DNA of 32,943 nucleotides from Bacteroides sp. (lineage in GTDB: Bacteria > Bacteroidota > Bacteroidia > Bacteroidales > UBA7960), in contig JAZBOS010000143.1 in NCBI GenBank assembly GCA_036351255.1, positions 1 through 32,943 of the forward strand, given 5' to 3'. The notes beneath the pieces were generated by a model, which had not been told where the DNA came from, searched no databases, and saw only the letters and a list, made by a program, of their open reading frames with translations. Shown here piece after piece: positions 17,901 through 25,893 of this stretch. Position 1 is the stretch's first letter; every line of letters begins with the position of its first letter. The translations under genes and the position numbers were made by a program.

Positions 17901-18759
17901 TCAGGAAATAACAGTTCTCAGTCGAATACAAATGCAACTGATGATTAAATACTTTTTCAACAGGATCAAAAGTCCATTGATTGGGCGATTCATTGTAATA
18001 AAGAATGTAATCGTTCTGGCCAAACGTACCGCTCTGACTTCCTGAAACAAAGATGGCCAACTCTTTCAGGTCATCGATACGGGGAGTACTGTTATCCTCG
18101 GGAAGCATCCCCCCCCCGTGACCAAAGATCCTGATATTTGATTTTTGAAGCCCCCCCATGGCCACCCCCAGGGAAGCCAAATCATCATAAGTCAGCTGAT
18201 AGACTCCGGTTTCACTCCCGCAAATTTTATACCAAGTCCCACTTGAAAGCACCGAATTCGAAACATATTCCTGAACCGGTTCATAGGAAATTGCGGCATC
18301 ATAAATAGTCTCTTCCTTAAGGATAAACGAGACTAGTTTTTCAAAACCTCCTGTGGAGGGATTCTTGCGGATTGGGAAAAAAGAAACCACCGAAAATGCT
18401 TCCTTTCGAACCTGCTGTTGCCCCTGAAACAACTCAATGTCAGAAAATGGGAAACCAGCTTCTTCCAGAATACGCCTTTCCTCCATGCTTACCGGTACAA
18501 ACGCTTCCTGCTGCAAATTGAATTCCACCCTAAAATGAGGTACCGTATTCTTCACCCGGTATGTAAACATAGGAATGTTGTCCAGCGAATCGCCATAAAC
18601 GGCACCGGAAAACTTAACCAGGTCAATAAAATACTCAGGAGCAGGCTGGATTCTCTCGGGGCTCTGCCAGTCCAGCCGGAATTCCCGGGCGTTATTCTGC
18701 CCGAAAAGAAAAACAGGGAAGGTCAGGAGAACCAGAAAAAAGCTGCAAATTTTAATCAT
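14902..18759 (-). CDS. porU: Type IX secretion C-terminal signal peptidase/sortase PorU
   Basis: A 1285-residue secreted cysteine protease of the gingipain (C25) family. On the cell surface PorU removes the C-terminal sorting domain of T9SS cargo and joins cargo to A-LPS. The signal peptide ends LFGQNN. The C25 domain occupies about residues 540-940; its catalytic pair is H799 in NYIGHGGIMGLAHE and C833 in MTATCEFSSFDHP. The C-terminus (LENLMNYPNPFRDFTQF to the end) is itself a sorting-domain-like Ig fold, as is usual in PorU, where it is retained. Length is typical. Two long G runs on the coding strand (nine at 18109-18117, seven at 18151-18157) lie in the N-terminal third. The gene starts at ATG 18759. 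Confidence 0.96.
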   Translation of the reverse strand: MIKICSFFLVLLTFPVFLFGQNNAREFRLDWQSPERIQPAPEYFIDLVKFSGAVYGDSLDNIPMFTYRVKNTVPHFRVEFNLQQEAFVPVSMEERRILEEAGFPFSDIELFQGQQQVRKEAFSVVSFFPIRKNPSTGGFEKLVSFILKEETIYDAAISYEPVQEYVSNSVLSSGTWYKICGSETGVYQLTYDDLASLGVAMGGLQKSNIRIFGHGGGMLPEDNSTPRIDDLKELAIFVSGSQSGTFGQNDYILYYNESPNQWTFDPVEKVFNHQLHLYSTENCYFLTTDKGVGKRIASQSSLPETATHTVSTFQDYAYHERELDNLIGSGRVWFGEVFDATLIREFTFDFPGLVLNEPARLKSYVAARSTENSSFLAKAGNGQMTQGVNRIFLANYNGPHANISVDSMWFNPVQGDQIKVTLTYNRPVAGSRGWLNYLALNVTRLLQFTGPQMAFRNVHVMGEGHIAQYNLGNSTNQLKVWDVTDPFEIREQQTGLSGNTLQFRQTASVLREFIAFDGTSFKRPVLKGHVENQNLHAMQASDMIIIVPEFLKGEAQRLADFRSEHDGLSVSVVTTDHVYNEFSSGTADIGAIRNFVKMFYDRGETEAQIPRYLLLFGNGTIDNRDLQGFGGNPIPTFQSENSLQPDRSYMTDDFYGLLDDSEGQDANGSLDIGIGRLPVRTLEEAKTVVDKIIRYDQRIPGMDPEQDNMQNIGVVSNYADWRNLVVLIADDQDNNTHIRDSETLAGIMEDQFPLFNVDKIYLDAYQQVTLAGGARYPDVNQAINERVNQGALLINYIGHGGIMGLAHERIVTFEDIATWNNYYNMPVFMTATCEFSSFDHPDPDDVTAGVRIFMKPDGGAAALFTTTRLAWSGPNLTLNRNFMNVAFELDPQGKYYRLGDLIRLSKVNSSGQLEHWRIRNFVLLGDPSMQMAYPQYQVVTESVADTIKAFQQVTVSGYIADETGNPVPGYNGVVFPSVYDKKMNYTTLGQDSDSQQLDFNIRNALLYKGKARVTDGQFSFSFIVPQDIAYNFGSGRISYYLDNGEKDGNGFFEDFIIGGSLVNYDPDQEGPDIRLFLNDTTFVSGETTNQNPLLLALLFDESGINITGRIGHDIVAILNEETSSPVVLNNFFEADLDDFQRGRVIYPFNGLPEGRHTLSLRAWDVHNNPSTVSIEFIVSRTAALALENLMNYPNPFRDFTQFKFTHNQPFSELDVTIEIFDLSGKLMQTIETTVNSPSYQSPPIPWDGKDQEGRTIGNGIYLYRLILQTPDGNVSTMTQKLVVLR

Positions 18760-18853
18760 CTCTCTATCGGGTTACTGGGCTTTGTGCATTAACAGCGGCT
18801 ATTTCCCAGCGGATTGCTCATTAACTTTATAAGCCCGAATATATAACAGGAAG

Positions 18854-18861
18854 CAAAGGTA
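18854..18861 (-). promoter_or_regulatory. Bacteroidota -7 promoter element upstream of porU
   Basis: The minus strand reads TACCTTTG, matching TAnnTTTG, about 95 bases before the porU ATG. A TTG at plus 18887-18889 (CAA) is 25 bases further upstream. It lies in the 279-base divergent region between porU and the porP/sprF-family gene; no convincing element was seen for the plus-strand gene. Confidence 0.45.
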
Positions 18862-19038
18862 CTTGTTTAAAACGTTTTTTTCTGACCAATATTTTCTGCG
18901 GTGTTTTTTCAATGAACATGCCAAATTCAGGCATTTAGACACTAGTAAATATTCGTTACATCGATGAATTTAATAACCTTCGTAACAATCGGCAATTTTC
19001 CACGTTAAAGTAAAAGTGGAATAAGCCATCCCTTCTAA

Positions 19039-20025
19039 ATGAAAGATGTAAAGATTCGTTTGGTTTTCATTGCTTTTTCAATGACCTACCCTGTTTATTT
19101 ATCAGGGCAGGATGCCATTTTCTCTCAGCATTTTTCTACCCCCACCTATTTAAACCCGGCTTTTGCAGGCACTTTTGAATGCAGCCGGTTGGTCTTCAAT
19201 TACCGCAACCAGCCTTATCCCGACTTCGGAACTTTCTCTACTTTTAATTTCTCTTACGACCAACCCGTTGAGGCTCTCAGGGGCGGCCTGGGAATTCTGG
19301 CAACAAGCGACCATCAGGGCGGCCTGATCATGCGTAACAACATCAGCGCCATCTACAGCCTCCATCTTCAGCTCAGACGCGATCTGCATCTGAATTTTGG
19401 GGCACAGGCTGGATACTTGAGAAAGGACCTGAACTGGAACAACCTGGTTTTCCCCGACCAGTTCGATCCTTCCACCGGAGAAACGCTACCCATTACTGAA
19501 ACCCCTCCCGATCAAACCTGGCGACACGCTGCCGACTTTGCTGCAGGCATACTATTATATAATGAGCGGTTTTATGGCGGAGCTGCCATTCATCATTTAA
19601 CCCGGCCGGAAGAAAGCCTCTTTGGCAACCACCCCCTCCCATTGAAGATCACTGCCCATCTGGGTTTTCACATCCCCCTGGCCCAAACCGGGCCAGCTTA
19701 CATGAGAGAGGAAACGTTCTTCATTTCGCCTAACATTATCTTTCAGCATCAGGCCCCTTTCAACAGAATCAACTATGGTTTTTATGCTGGAATCTCAAAA
19801 ATAGTGGCTGGCATTTGGATAAGACAGGATTTCAGCCTCCCAGAAACCCTGATTTTTATGTTGGGCCTCAACCAGGGGAAATACCGGGTAGCCTATAGCT
19901 ACGATCATTCATTGTCGGGTTTTTCAGGAATTTTTCACGGCGCGCACGAAATAAGTGTTTTACTGAATTTACGTTGCAAGCCCAAAAACATGCGCTATCG
20001 CATACTAAACTGTCCGAGTTTTTAG
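19039..20025 (+). CDS. PorP/SprF-family type IX secretion membrane protein
   Basis: A 328-residue outer-membrane barrel of the PorP/SprF family. The signal peptide ends YLSGQD and is followed by the family signature: QHFSTPTYLNPAFAGTF, then FNYRNQPYP and FNFSYDQPV. Repeated aromatic beta strands follow. Members act in T9SS either as part of the PorKLMNP machine or as partners that export particular cargo (SprF helps SprB). No porK, L, M or N is next to it, so it may be a cargo-specific copy or the core PorP encoded apart; this cannot be settled here. It is divergent from porU and 31 bases upstream of gldJ. Confidence 0.9.
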   Translation: MKDVKIRLVFIAFSMTYPVYLSGQDAIFSQHFSTPTYLNPAFAGTFECSRLVFNYRNQPYPDFGTFSTFNFSYDQPVEALRGGLGILATSDHQGGLIMRNNISAIYSLHLQLRRDLHLNFGAQAGYLRKDLNWNNLVFPDQFDPSTGETLPITETPPDQTWRHAADFAAGILLYNERFYGGAAIHHLTRPEESLFGNHPLPLKITAHLGFHIPLAQTGPAYMREETFFISPNIIFQHQAPFNRINYGFYAGISKIVAGIWIRQDFSLPETLIFMLGLNQGKYRVAYSYDHSLSGFSGIFHGAHEISVLLNLRCKPKNMRYRILNCPSF

Positions 20026-20026
20026 T

Positions 20027-20034
20027 TATTTTTG
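20027..20034 (+). promoter_or_regulatory. Bacteroidota -7 promoter element upstream of gldJ
   Basis: TATTTTTG, an exact TAnnTTTG match, begins 2 bases after the stop of the porP/sprF-family gene and 30 bases before the gldJ ATG. It would give a leader of about 15-20 bases. No clear -33 TTG. gldJ may thus be transcribed separately from its upstream neighbour. Confidence 0.45.
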
Positions 20035-20056
20035 TACACATTCAAAAAACACCTCT

Positions 20057-21523
20057 ATGTCAAGGAATCCCAAAAGTCTGATTGCAGTTTCTGTGGCCAT
20101 TTTGGCATCTGCATTCCTTTTTTCTTGTAAAAAGCAATCCTCCCCCACAACTGGATGGCTTTATAACGATTCTCAAACTGGCGGCTTTGAAGTCGCCGCT
20201 ACCCAGGAACAGGAAACCGGACCTGGTCTGGTCTTTATAGAAGGAGGTACCTTCGTGATGGGACGCACCGAACAGGATGTCATGTTCGACTGGAATAACA
20301 TCCCCCGCAGGGTGACTGTTTCTTCTTTCTATATGGATGAGACAGAAGTACGAAACCTCGATTACCTCGAATATCTCTATTGGATCGACCGGGTTTTTGG
20401 AGAAACTTATCCCGAGGTGTATCGCAAAGCCCTGCCAGATACCCTTGTCTGGCGCGATCCTCTGGCATACAACGAGCCTTTCGTCCAGAACTATTTGCGC
20501 CATCCTGCCTACAACGATTATCCGGTCGTCGGAGTCAGCTGGGTTCAGGCCTCTGAATACGCATCCTGGCGTACCGACAGGGTCAATGAAATGATCCTGA
20601 TTCGCGAAGGCATCCTCGACTGGGATCCGGATCAAAGAAATGAAAATAACTTCAACACGGAAGCCTATCTTGCTGGCCAGTATGAAGGTCTGGTAAGGAA
20701 TAGCATGCGCGATCTTGACCCCAGAGGCACTGGCGAACGTCAGGTGCGCTGGACCGATGGCATCCTGCTCCCCTCCTACCGCCTGCCCTCTGAAGCAGAA
20801 TGGGAGTTTGCAGCCCTCGGACTTATCGGCAACACCGTTTATGAGCGCGTGGTGGAACGCCGTCTCTATCCCTGGAGCGGACACAACGTTAGAAGCAGTG
20901 AAAGAAAAACCATGGGGATTTTCCTTTCCAATATTCAGCGTGGCCGTGGTGACTATATGGGTGTGGCAGGAAACCTGAATGATGGTGGTGAAGCTACCGT
21001 TCCCGTCTTCGCCTATTGGCCCAACGATTATGGCCTCTATAACATGGCAGGAAACGTCAGCGAATGGGTTTTGGATGTGTACAGGCCCCTCTCTCACGAA
21101 GATGTTTCTGATTTCCGCCCTTATCGCGGTAACGTCTTCCAAACCTATGAACTGGATGCTGAAGGCAACCCGGTTCCGAAGGATGAATTTGGTAGACTTA
21201 TCAGCCGCGATGTTACGGTGGAGGAAAATGTCACCCGCCGCAATTACCGCTATGCCGACAACATTGGATATCGTGACGGCGACCTGATGTCAAGCATTTA
21301 CTTTGCCGATGAAGATGGTGAAGACCCCGATAAGATCATGTACGAATACAGCGTATCAAGTCTGATCAATGACGAAGCCCGTGTTTATAAAGGTGGTAGC
21401 TGGAAAGATCGTGTGTACTGGATCGTTCCTGGCAATCGCCGCTTCCTCGATCAGAATGAAGCGACCAACGACATTGGTTTCCGCTGTGCAATGATCCGGG
21501 TTGGCAGCCCCGTAGGATATTAA
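20057..21523 (+). CDS. gldJ: Gliding-motility/T9SS lipoprotein GldJ (SUMF/FGE-sulfatase fold)
   Basis: A 488-residue lipoprotein. The lipobox AFLFSC places the lipidated cysteine at C24. The mature start STPTTGWLYND-like region (actual residues SPTTGWLYNDSQTGGF) is typical of GldJ rather than GldK/PorK. The rest is a formylglycine-generating-enzyme-like domain: FIEGGTFVMGRTEQD, SFYMDETEVRN, YPVVGVSWVQASEYASWRT, YRLPSEAEWEFAALG, GLYNMAGNVSEWVLD, VYKGGSWKDR and a final NDIGFRCAMI. The fold here is used structurally, not enzymatically. GldJ is an outer-membrane lipoprotein required for gliding and for stability of the T9SS GldK ring. It lies next to porU/porV, and murF follows after a terminator. 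Confidence 0.9.
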   Translation: MSRNPKSLIAVSVAILASAFLFSCKKQSSPTTGWLYNDSQTGGFEVAATQEQETGPGLVFIEGGTFVMGRTEQDVMFDWNNIPRRVTVSSFYMDETEVRNLDYLEYLYWIDRVFGETYPEVYRKALPDTLVWRDPLAYNEPFVQNYLRHPAYNDYPVVGVSWVQASEYASWRTDRVNEMILIREGILDWDPDQRNENNFNTEAYLAGQYEGLVRNSMRDLDPRGTGERQVRWTDGILLPSYRLPSEAEWEFAALGLIGNTVYERVVERRLYPWSGHNVRSSERKTMGIFLSNIQRGRGDYMGVAGNLNDGGEATVPVFAYWPNDYGLYNMAGNVSEWVLDVYRPLSHEDVSDFRPYRGNVFQTYELDAEGNPVPKDEFGRLISRDVTVEENVTRRNYRYADNIGYRDGDLMSSIYFADEDGEDPDKIMYEYSVSSLINDEARVYKGGSWKDRVYWIVPGNRRFLDQNEATNDIGFRCAMIRVGSPVGY

Positions 21524-21546
21524 TTAGGGATTCAATATTTTTGCAA

Positions 21547-21576
21547 CCCCATTCGCAGATGCGGATGGGGTTTTTT
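21547..21576 (+). terminator. Rho-independent terminator after gldJ
   Basis: A strong hairpin with arms CCCCATTCGC and GCGGATGGGG (one G-T wobble), a 4-base loop, then six T. It ends the gldJ transcript 23 bases after its stop and separates it from murF. Confidence 0.88.
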
Positions 21577-21592
21577 ATTTAATTTAGCGGCA

Positions 21593-22918
21593 ATGGAAAA
21601 AGAACTGCTAAAAAAGCTGGATCAACTGGTATCAAGTGGTCATACCATATGCACTGACAGCAGGCTTGCTGAATCCGGAGCCATTTTTTTTGCCCTGAAG
21701 GGGCCTTCCTTCAACGGAAATAAATTTGCCCTCCAAGCCCTTGAAAAAGGGTGTATTGCCGCCGTGGTCGACGAGAAAATTACTCCTCAGGATGAACGGA
21801 TCTTTGAAACCATTGATGTTCAAGACACCCTTCAACAACTCAGTCTGTTCCACCGTAAGCAGTTTCACATTCCTGTGCTTGGCATTACAGGTTCTAACGG
21901 AAAGACCACTACCAAAGAACTGGTCCATGCAGTTCTGGCCACCACATTTCACACCCTTGCCACCAAGGGAAACCTGAATAACCATATTGGAGTTCCCCTG
22001 ACTTTGCTTGACTTAAATCAAGCCCATGAGATCGCCATTATCGAAATGGGGGCAAACCACATGGGTGAGATTGGGGAACTGTCCGCACTGGCCCTGCCCG
22101 ATTATGGGATCATCACTAATATCGGCAAAGCCCACCTGGAAGGATTCGGCAGCCTGGAGAACATTGTAAAAACGAAAACTGAATTGTATCGCAGCGTGAT
22201 GAGCCGCAATGGGACCCTTTTTATCAATGGCGACAACCCTGGGCTTATGAAAGAAGCTGGCGATGCTGTCAAAGTCTTGTATGGCAGGAGCCCGGAACAA
22301 CATTGTTCCGGAATGATTACCGAAGAAAGCCCCTTCCTCAGTGTTGCGTTTCAGGCAAACAAGGCGCTGGGAAAGACTGCTGAAGGCATTTCAGGGACCA
22401 TCCACACGCGCTTGGTCGGAGCCTACAATTTTGAAAACATAATGGCAGCCATTGCCATTGGCCTGTTTTTCGGCGTAAGTCCTGAAAACATCATCCGAGC
22501 CATTGAAGGCTACGTCCCATCCAACAGTCGCTCGCAATGGATCGACAACGGAAGGAATGTCATCCTCCTGGATGCATACAACGCAAATCCTACCAGTATG
22601 GCTGCTGCCCTCGAAAATTTTTCAGGATTCGGGAAAACTCCCAAAGCAGTGATACTGGGCGATATGCTTGAACTGGGCGATGTAAGCCAGCAAGAACACA
22701 GTCATATCATCAGGACCCTTGAAGCAATGAACTTTGAACGCATCATCCTGGTAGGTCCCGAATTTAAGGCCATAGCCAAACCCTCTGATCACCAGTTGGT
22801 CTTCAGCAATGTTTCTGAGGCATGCCTTTGGCTATCGAACAACCAGCTAAGGGGATACCATATCCTTGTAAAGGGATCGCGAGGCATTCAAATGGAAAAG
22901 GTTCTGGAAGCCCTATAA
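21593..22918 (+). CDS. murF: UDP-N-acetylmuramoyl-tripeptide--D-alanyl-D-alanine ligase
   Basis: A 441-residue cytoplasmic ligase that adds D-Ala-D-Ala to the UDP-MurNAc-tripeptide, the last soluble step of the peptidoglycan precursor. The N-terminal domain contains CTDSRLAESGAIFFALKGPSFNGNKF. The ATP-binding P-loop is GITGSNGKTTTKE at 97-109. The central domain has IEMGANHMGEIGEL and ITNIGKAHLEGFGS, where the carbamoylated lysine is expected nearby. The C-terminal domain has LLDAYNANPTSMAAAL and VILGDMLELG. Length is normal. It begins 16 bases after the terminator T-run; a near-consensus -7 (TAATTTAG at 21580-21587) leaves almost no leader and is uncertain. Confidence 0.96.
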   Translation: MEKELLKKLDQLVSSGHTICTDSRLAESGAIFFALKGPSFNGNKFALQALEKGCIAAVVDEKITPQDERIFETIDVQDTLQQLSLFHRKQFHIPVLGITGSNGKTTTKELVHAVLATTFHTLATKGNLNNHIGVPLTLLDLNQAHEIAIIEMGANHMGEIGELSALALPDYGIITNIGKAHLEGFGSLENIVKTKTELYRSVMSRNGTLFINGDNPGLMKEAGDAVKVLYGRSPEQHCSGMITEESPFLSVAFQANKALGKTAEGISGTIHTRLVGAYNFENIMAAIAIGLFFGVSPENIIRAIEGYVPSNSRSQWIDNGRNVILLDAYNANPTSMAAALENFSGFGKTPKAVILGDMLELGDVSQQEHSHIIRTLEAMNFERIILVGPEFKAIAKPSDHQLVFSNVSEACLWLSNNQLRGYHILVKGSRGIQMEKVLEAL

Positions 22919-23003
22919 GGGAATTCCTGAAGGTTTTATTTTTTGCAGTTTTAAACTCCTCGCCTGAAAAAGATTTGTGCTTGAAAATGCCAGCCCGAAA
23001 ACT

Positions 23004-23033
23004 TTTGCTTGTGCTTTTATTTCTTTATTTTTG
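23004..23033 (+). promoter_or_regulatory. Bacteroidota promoter (-33 and -7) for the symporter/CoA-transferase/oxidoreductase operon
   Basis: TTTG at 23004-23007 is followed after 18 bases by TATTTTTG at 23026-23033, matching both halves of the phylum's consensus. It is one of the two best promoters in the window. The predicted transcript begins near 23040, giving an unusually long leader of about 138 bases before the ATG at 23178. The leader has no open reading frame or recognisable riboswitch that I can see; a small TTTCAG/CTGAAA hairpin lies near 23125-23150. Confidence 0.6.
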
Positions 23034-23177
23034 CCGCCACAATCGGCCATTTAAAACCACTTTCAATCTTAGCTTCAAACCTGAATCCCATTAAGGCCAT
23101 GTATCTCAACAGCGGATAAGAAGTTTCAGCATTTCTTCTGAAAACAAACCTTGTTAAAACCACCAAATTTCTTTTCT

Positions 23178-24668
23178 ATGAATACTTATCTGCTGATAGT
23201 CATTGCCTATTTTACCCTTATTACCCTGATTTCTTTATTAACAAAAAAAGTAGCCAGCCGTTCCGCGGCCGATTATCTCGTAGCCGGCCGCAATTTAGGT
23301 ATTGTGGCCTGTGCCGTTGTCGTTGCATCCGAGTGGCTTGGGGGCATGAGCACCATTGGGGTCAGCGAAAAAGCCTTTACCTCAGGAACCCTGCAACCCA
23401 TCCTCTATAACATCTCCACCGCCATTGGAATGATAATCATTGGCTTTACCGTGGCACGCCACTACCGCGATAACAATGTGCATACGGTAAGCGAGATGCT
23501 GGAAAACCTGTTCGGGAAACGCGCCCGCGCCATTTCGGCAATCGCCTTTTTGTTTGCCTACATCATCCTGGCCTTTGTCCAGTTACAAACTGCCTCCAGC
23601 GTAATATCCGCCATGTTCGGAACCCCCTGGCTGCAATCGGTGATCATTTCTTCGGTGGTCATCACCATTTACACCTACGTTGGTGGGATGCACGCCCTTG
23701 CCATTACGGGAATTATCCATGTTTTGGTTATGTTTTTGGGAATTGGCACCGCTGCCTTCCTGGGCATCCACCAGGTGGGAGGCTTGGATGCCCTGAAGGA
23801 TGCCATGATCGCCCAGGGGTCACCAACCAACTTGTATAATCCCTTCAGCGGTGGATTGAGCTATGCCTGGAGCCTTATCCTGGGCGGCGTCCTGGGTGGG
23901 ATGGCAGGGCAGGCAAGCATCCAGCCCATCTTTGCTGCCCGCACCGCTGCCATTGCTAAAAAATCTGCTATCCTCTCCGCTTTTATCATTGCTCCCTTCG
24001 GAATTCTTGTGGCCTTGCTCGGGCTGGTAGCCAAAACCGGCAATTTCTTCAGCCTCCAGGGCGCTGACAGCCCCCTTTGGGACAATGCCCTCCAGGTGAT
24101 CAATCCCAAAATGGTGCTGCCCACCCTGATGGTAACCCCCGAATTCATTCATCCCATCCTGGGAGGCATTGCCCTTGCGGGCATCCTGGCCGCCATTCTT
24201 TCGACGGTAGGGCCTGTCAACTTTGCTGTAGTCACCATTGCCACCAAGGACATTTATCACGGAATCATCAACAAAACCGCACCCGACCAGAAGCTCATCT
24301 CTACGGCACGCAAACTGGTGATCCTCGTCAACCTCTTTACTATTCCCCTGGCCTATTACGGCTCTGGCGCCATCCTTGATACGGCATATATTTCCTATGG
24401 CATCCGGGCTATCGGGGCCATCGTCATTGTAATGGGCATTTACAGCCGCGGCTGGATAAAGATTGAAGGGGTTCGCCTGGCTTTCCTGGGTGGCACAATC
24501 GCCGTGCTGATCAACATCGTCCTTCGCAGAATGGGAGTCCTCAGCATAGAAGACACTTACGTGGCCATTGGCGCAGCCATATTATTTATCATCATCGGCA
24601 ACCTGACAGGAAAAAAGGCGCCGCGTAAACTGCCCTCCCTCAAGGATGAAGACAAACCTCAGGTATAG
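23178..24668 (+). CDS. Sodium:solute symporter (SSS family)
   Basis: A 496-residue inner-membrane transporter with about 13 hydrophobic segments. The SSS pattern is clear at the N-terminus: the first helix, then SRSAADYLVAGRNLG and a second helix with VASEWLGGMSTIGVSEKAF. A later sodium-site-like helix is ILAAILSTVGPVNFAVVTIATKDIY. The substrate is not predictable from family alone, which covers sugars, amino acids, and mono- and dicarboxylates. Because the CoA-transferase gene starts 4 bases after its stop and two oxidoreductase genes follow, an organic acid is the likely cargo (inference). ATG at 23178 is used; an upstream TTG at 23151 would add nine unlikely residues. It is the first gene after a good promoter. 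Confidence 0.92.
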   Translation: MNTYLLIVIAYFTLITLISLLTKKVASRSAADYLVAGRNLGIVACAVVVASEWLGGMSTIGVSEKAFTSGTLQPILYNISTAIGMIIIGFTVARHYRDNNVHTVSEMLENLFGKRARAISAIAFLFAYIILAFVQLQTASSVISAMFGTPWLQSVIISSVVITIYTYVGGMHALAITGIIHVLVMFLGIGTAAFLGIHQVGGLDALKDAMIAQGSPTNLYNPFSGGLSYAWSLILGGVLGGMAGQASIQPIFAARTAAIAKKSAILSAFIIAPFGILVALLGLVAKTGNFFSLQGADSPLWDNALQVINPKMVLPTLMVTPEFIHPILGGIALAGILAAILSTVGPVNFAVVTIATKDIYHGIINKTAPDQKLISTARKLVILVNLFTIPLAYYGSGAILDTAYISYGIRAIGAIVIVMGIYSRGWIKIEGVRLAFLGGTIAVLINIVLRRMGVLSIEDTYVAIGAAILFIIIGNLTGKKAPRKLPSLKDEDKPQV

Positions 24669-24672
24669 GATT

Positions 24673-25893
24673 ATGAACAACGAATTGCCATTATCAGGTA
24701 TTAAAGTGCTGGAGCTGGCCGCTGTACTGGCAGGTCCCAGCGTGGGAATGTTTCTTGCTGAACTGGGAGCACAAGTCCTGAAAGTTGAAAATGTGACGAC
24801 CCGAGGCGATGTCACCCGCAACTGGAAGCTTCCTAAGGAGCCTGCCGAAAGCGATATCTCAGGCTACTTTTCCTGCGTTAACTGGGGGAAATCTTCATTT
24901 GCCGCCGACCTTTGCCAGCCCGAAGGCCTCGAATTGATCTATAAACTCACCCAGCATTGCGACATCATCCTGGTGAACTATAAGCCGGGAGATGCTGAAA
25001 AACTTAAGGTAGACTATCCAACCCTGAAGAAGCATAACGAGGCCTTAATCTATTCGCACATCACGGGCTATGGCCTGGGAAACCAGCGGGCAGGCTTCGA
25101 TGCAATCATCCAGGCCGAAAGTGGGTTTACCTATATGAATGGTGAGCCCGGTGGACCTCCCATCAAAATGCCCGTTGCCCTGATGGACCTCCTGGCAGCT
25201 CACCAGGTGAAGGAAGCCATTCTTCTGGCGTTGCTTCAGCGCGAACGCACAGGCAAGGGCCAGTATATTGAAGCCTCCCTGTTCAGGGCGGGCATTGCTT
25301 CCCTGGCCAACCAGGCTACCAATTGGCTCGTTGGACAAACCATCCCGCAACGGATGGGCTCCGACCATCCAAACATCGTACCTTACGGAACGATCTTCCA
25401 GACCGCAGACAACAAAGGCATCGTCATTGCCGCCGGCACGGATAAGCAATATCGCGAACTGGTTAAAGCACTGGGAAGGCCTGAACTGGCTGAAGACCCC
25501 AGGTTTGCCCGCAATCAGGACCGCGTTGTCAACAAAGGGGTGATCAACGCAATCATCCAGGAATGTATCGGTAATTACAAGCGGGAAGAGATCCTGCACA
25601 TTCTCGAAAAAAAGCGTATCCCTGCAGGGGGGGTCTTCAATATGAAAGAGGTTTTCGAAGTCCCCGAATCTGAGCCTATGATCCTCAGGGGGCAATACAA
25701 TTCCGGGATGGAGATTAAAGGGGTACGCTCAGTAGCTTTCAGCACCAGCGACCCCATGGCCCTGGAGCAACTTTCGCCCCCTCCCCACTATGGCGAGCAC
25801 ACCAGGCAAATCCTGGAAGAGTGGCTGAAACTTACCGAATCCGAAATCGATAACTTAATCAATAAAGGAGTAGTTTATGCAAGAAAAGACTAA
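24673..25893 (+). CDS. Class III CoA-transferase (CaiB/BaiF/formyl-CoA-transferase family)
   Basis: A 406-residue enzyme of the interlocked-dimer CoA-transferase family, which moves CoA between carboxylic acids through an aspartyl-CoA anhydride. The N-terminal Rossmann part has PLSGIKVLELAAVLAGPSVG, LAELGAQVLKVEN and NWGKSSFAADL. Catalytic aspartate D172 is in PVALMDLLAAHQ, close to D169 of oxalate formyl-CoA transferase. FDAIIQAESG and NGEPGGPPIKMP are further family segments. The acids used cannot be deduced; family members act on formate/oxalate, carnitine, aryl and other acids. ATG at 24673 with AGGA just upstream is preferred over ATG at 24646, which lies inside the preceding gene. Its 3' end overlaps the oxidoreductase alpha gene by 17 bases, suggesting coupled translation. 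Confidence 0.93.
   Translation: MNNELPLSGIKVLELAAVLAGPSVGMFLAELGAQVLKVENVTTRGDVTRNWKLPKEPAESDISGYFSCVNWGKSSFAADLCQPEGLELIYKLTQHCDIILVNYKPGDAEKLKVDYPTLKKHNEALIYSHITGYGLGNQRAGFDAIIQAESGFTYMNGEPGGPPIKMPVALMDLLAAHQVKEAILLALLQRERTGKGQYIEASLFRAGIASLANQATNWLVGQTIPQRMGSDHPNIVPYGTIFQTADNKGIVIAAGTDKQYRELVKALGRPELAEDPRFARNQDRVVNKGVINAIIQECIGNYKREEILHILEKKRIPAGGVFNMKEVFEVPESEPMILRGQYNSGMEIKGVRSVAFSTSDPMALEQLSPPPHYGEHTRQILEEWLKLTESEIDNLINKGVVYARKD

Noticed and set aside
19960..19990. Possible frameshift or early end near the C-terminus of the porP/sprF-family gene
   Set aside because: The last ~15 residues are not barrel-like, but the preceding strand (ISVLLNLRCK) is a normal final beta strand and the length is normal, so no disruption is needed.
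20060..21142. A 360-codon open frame on the minus strand inside gldJ
   Set aside because: It is wholly antisense to a clearly recognised gene, has no domain, and is explained by the codon bias of gldJ.
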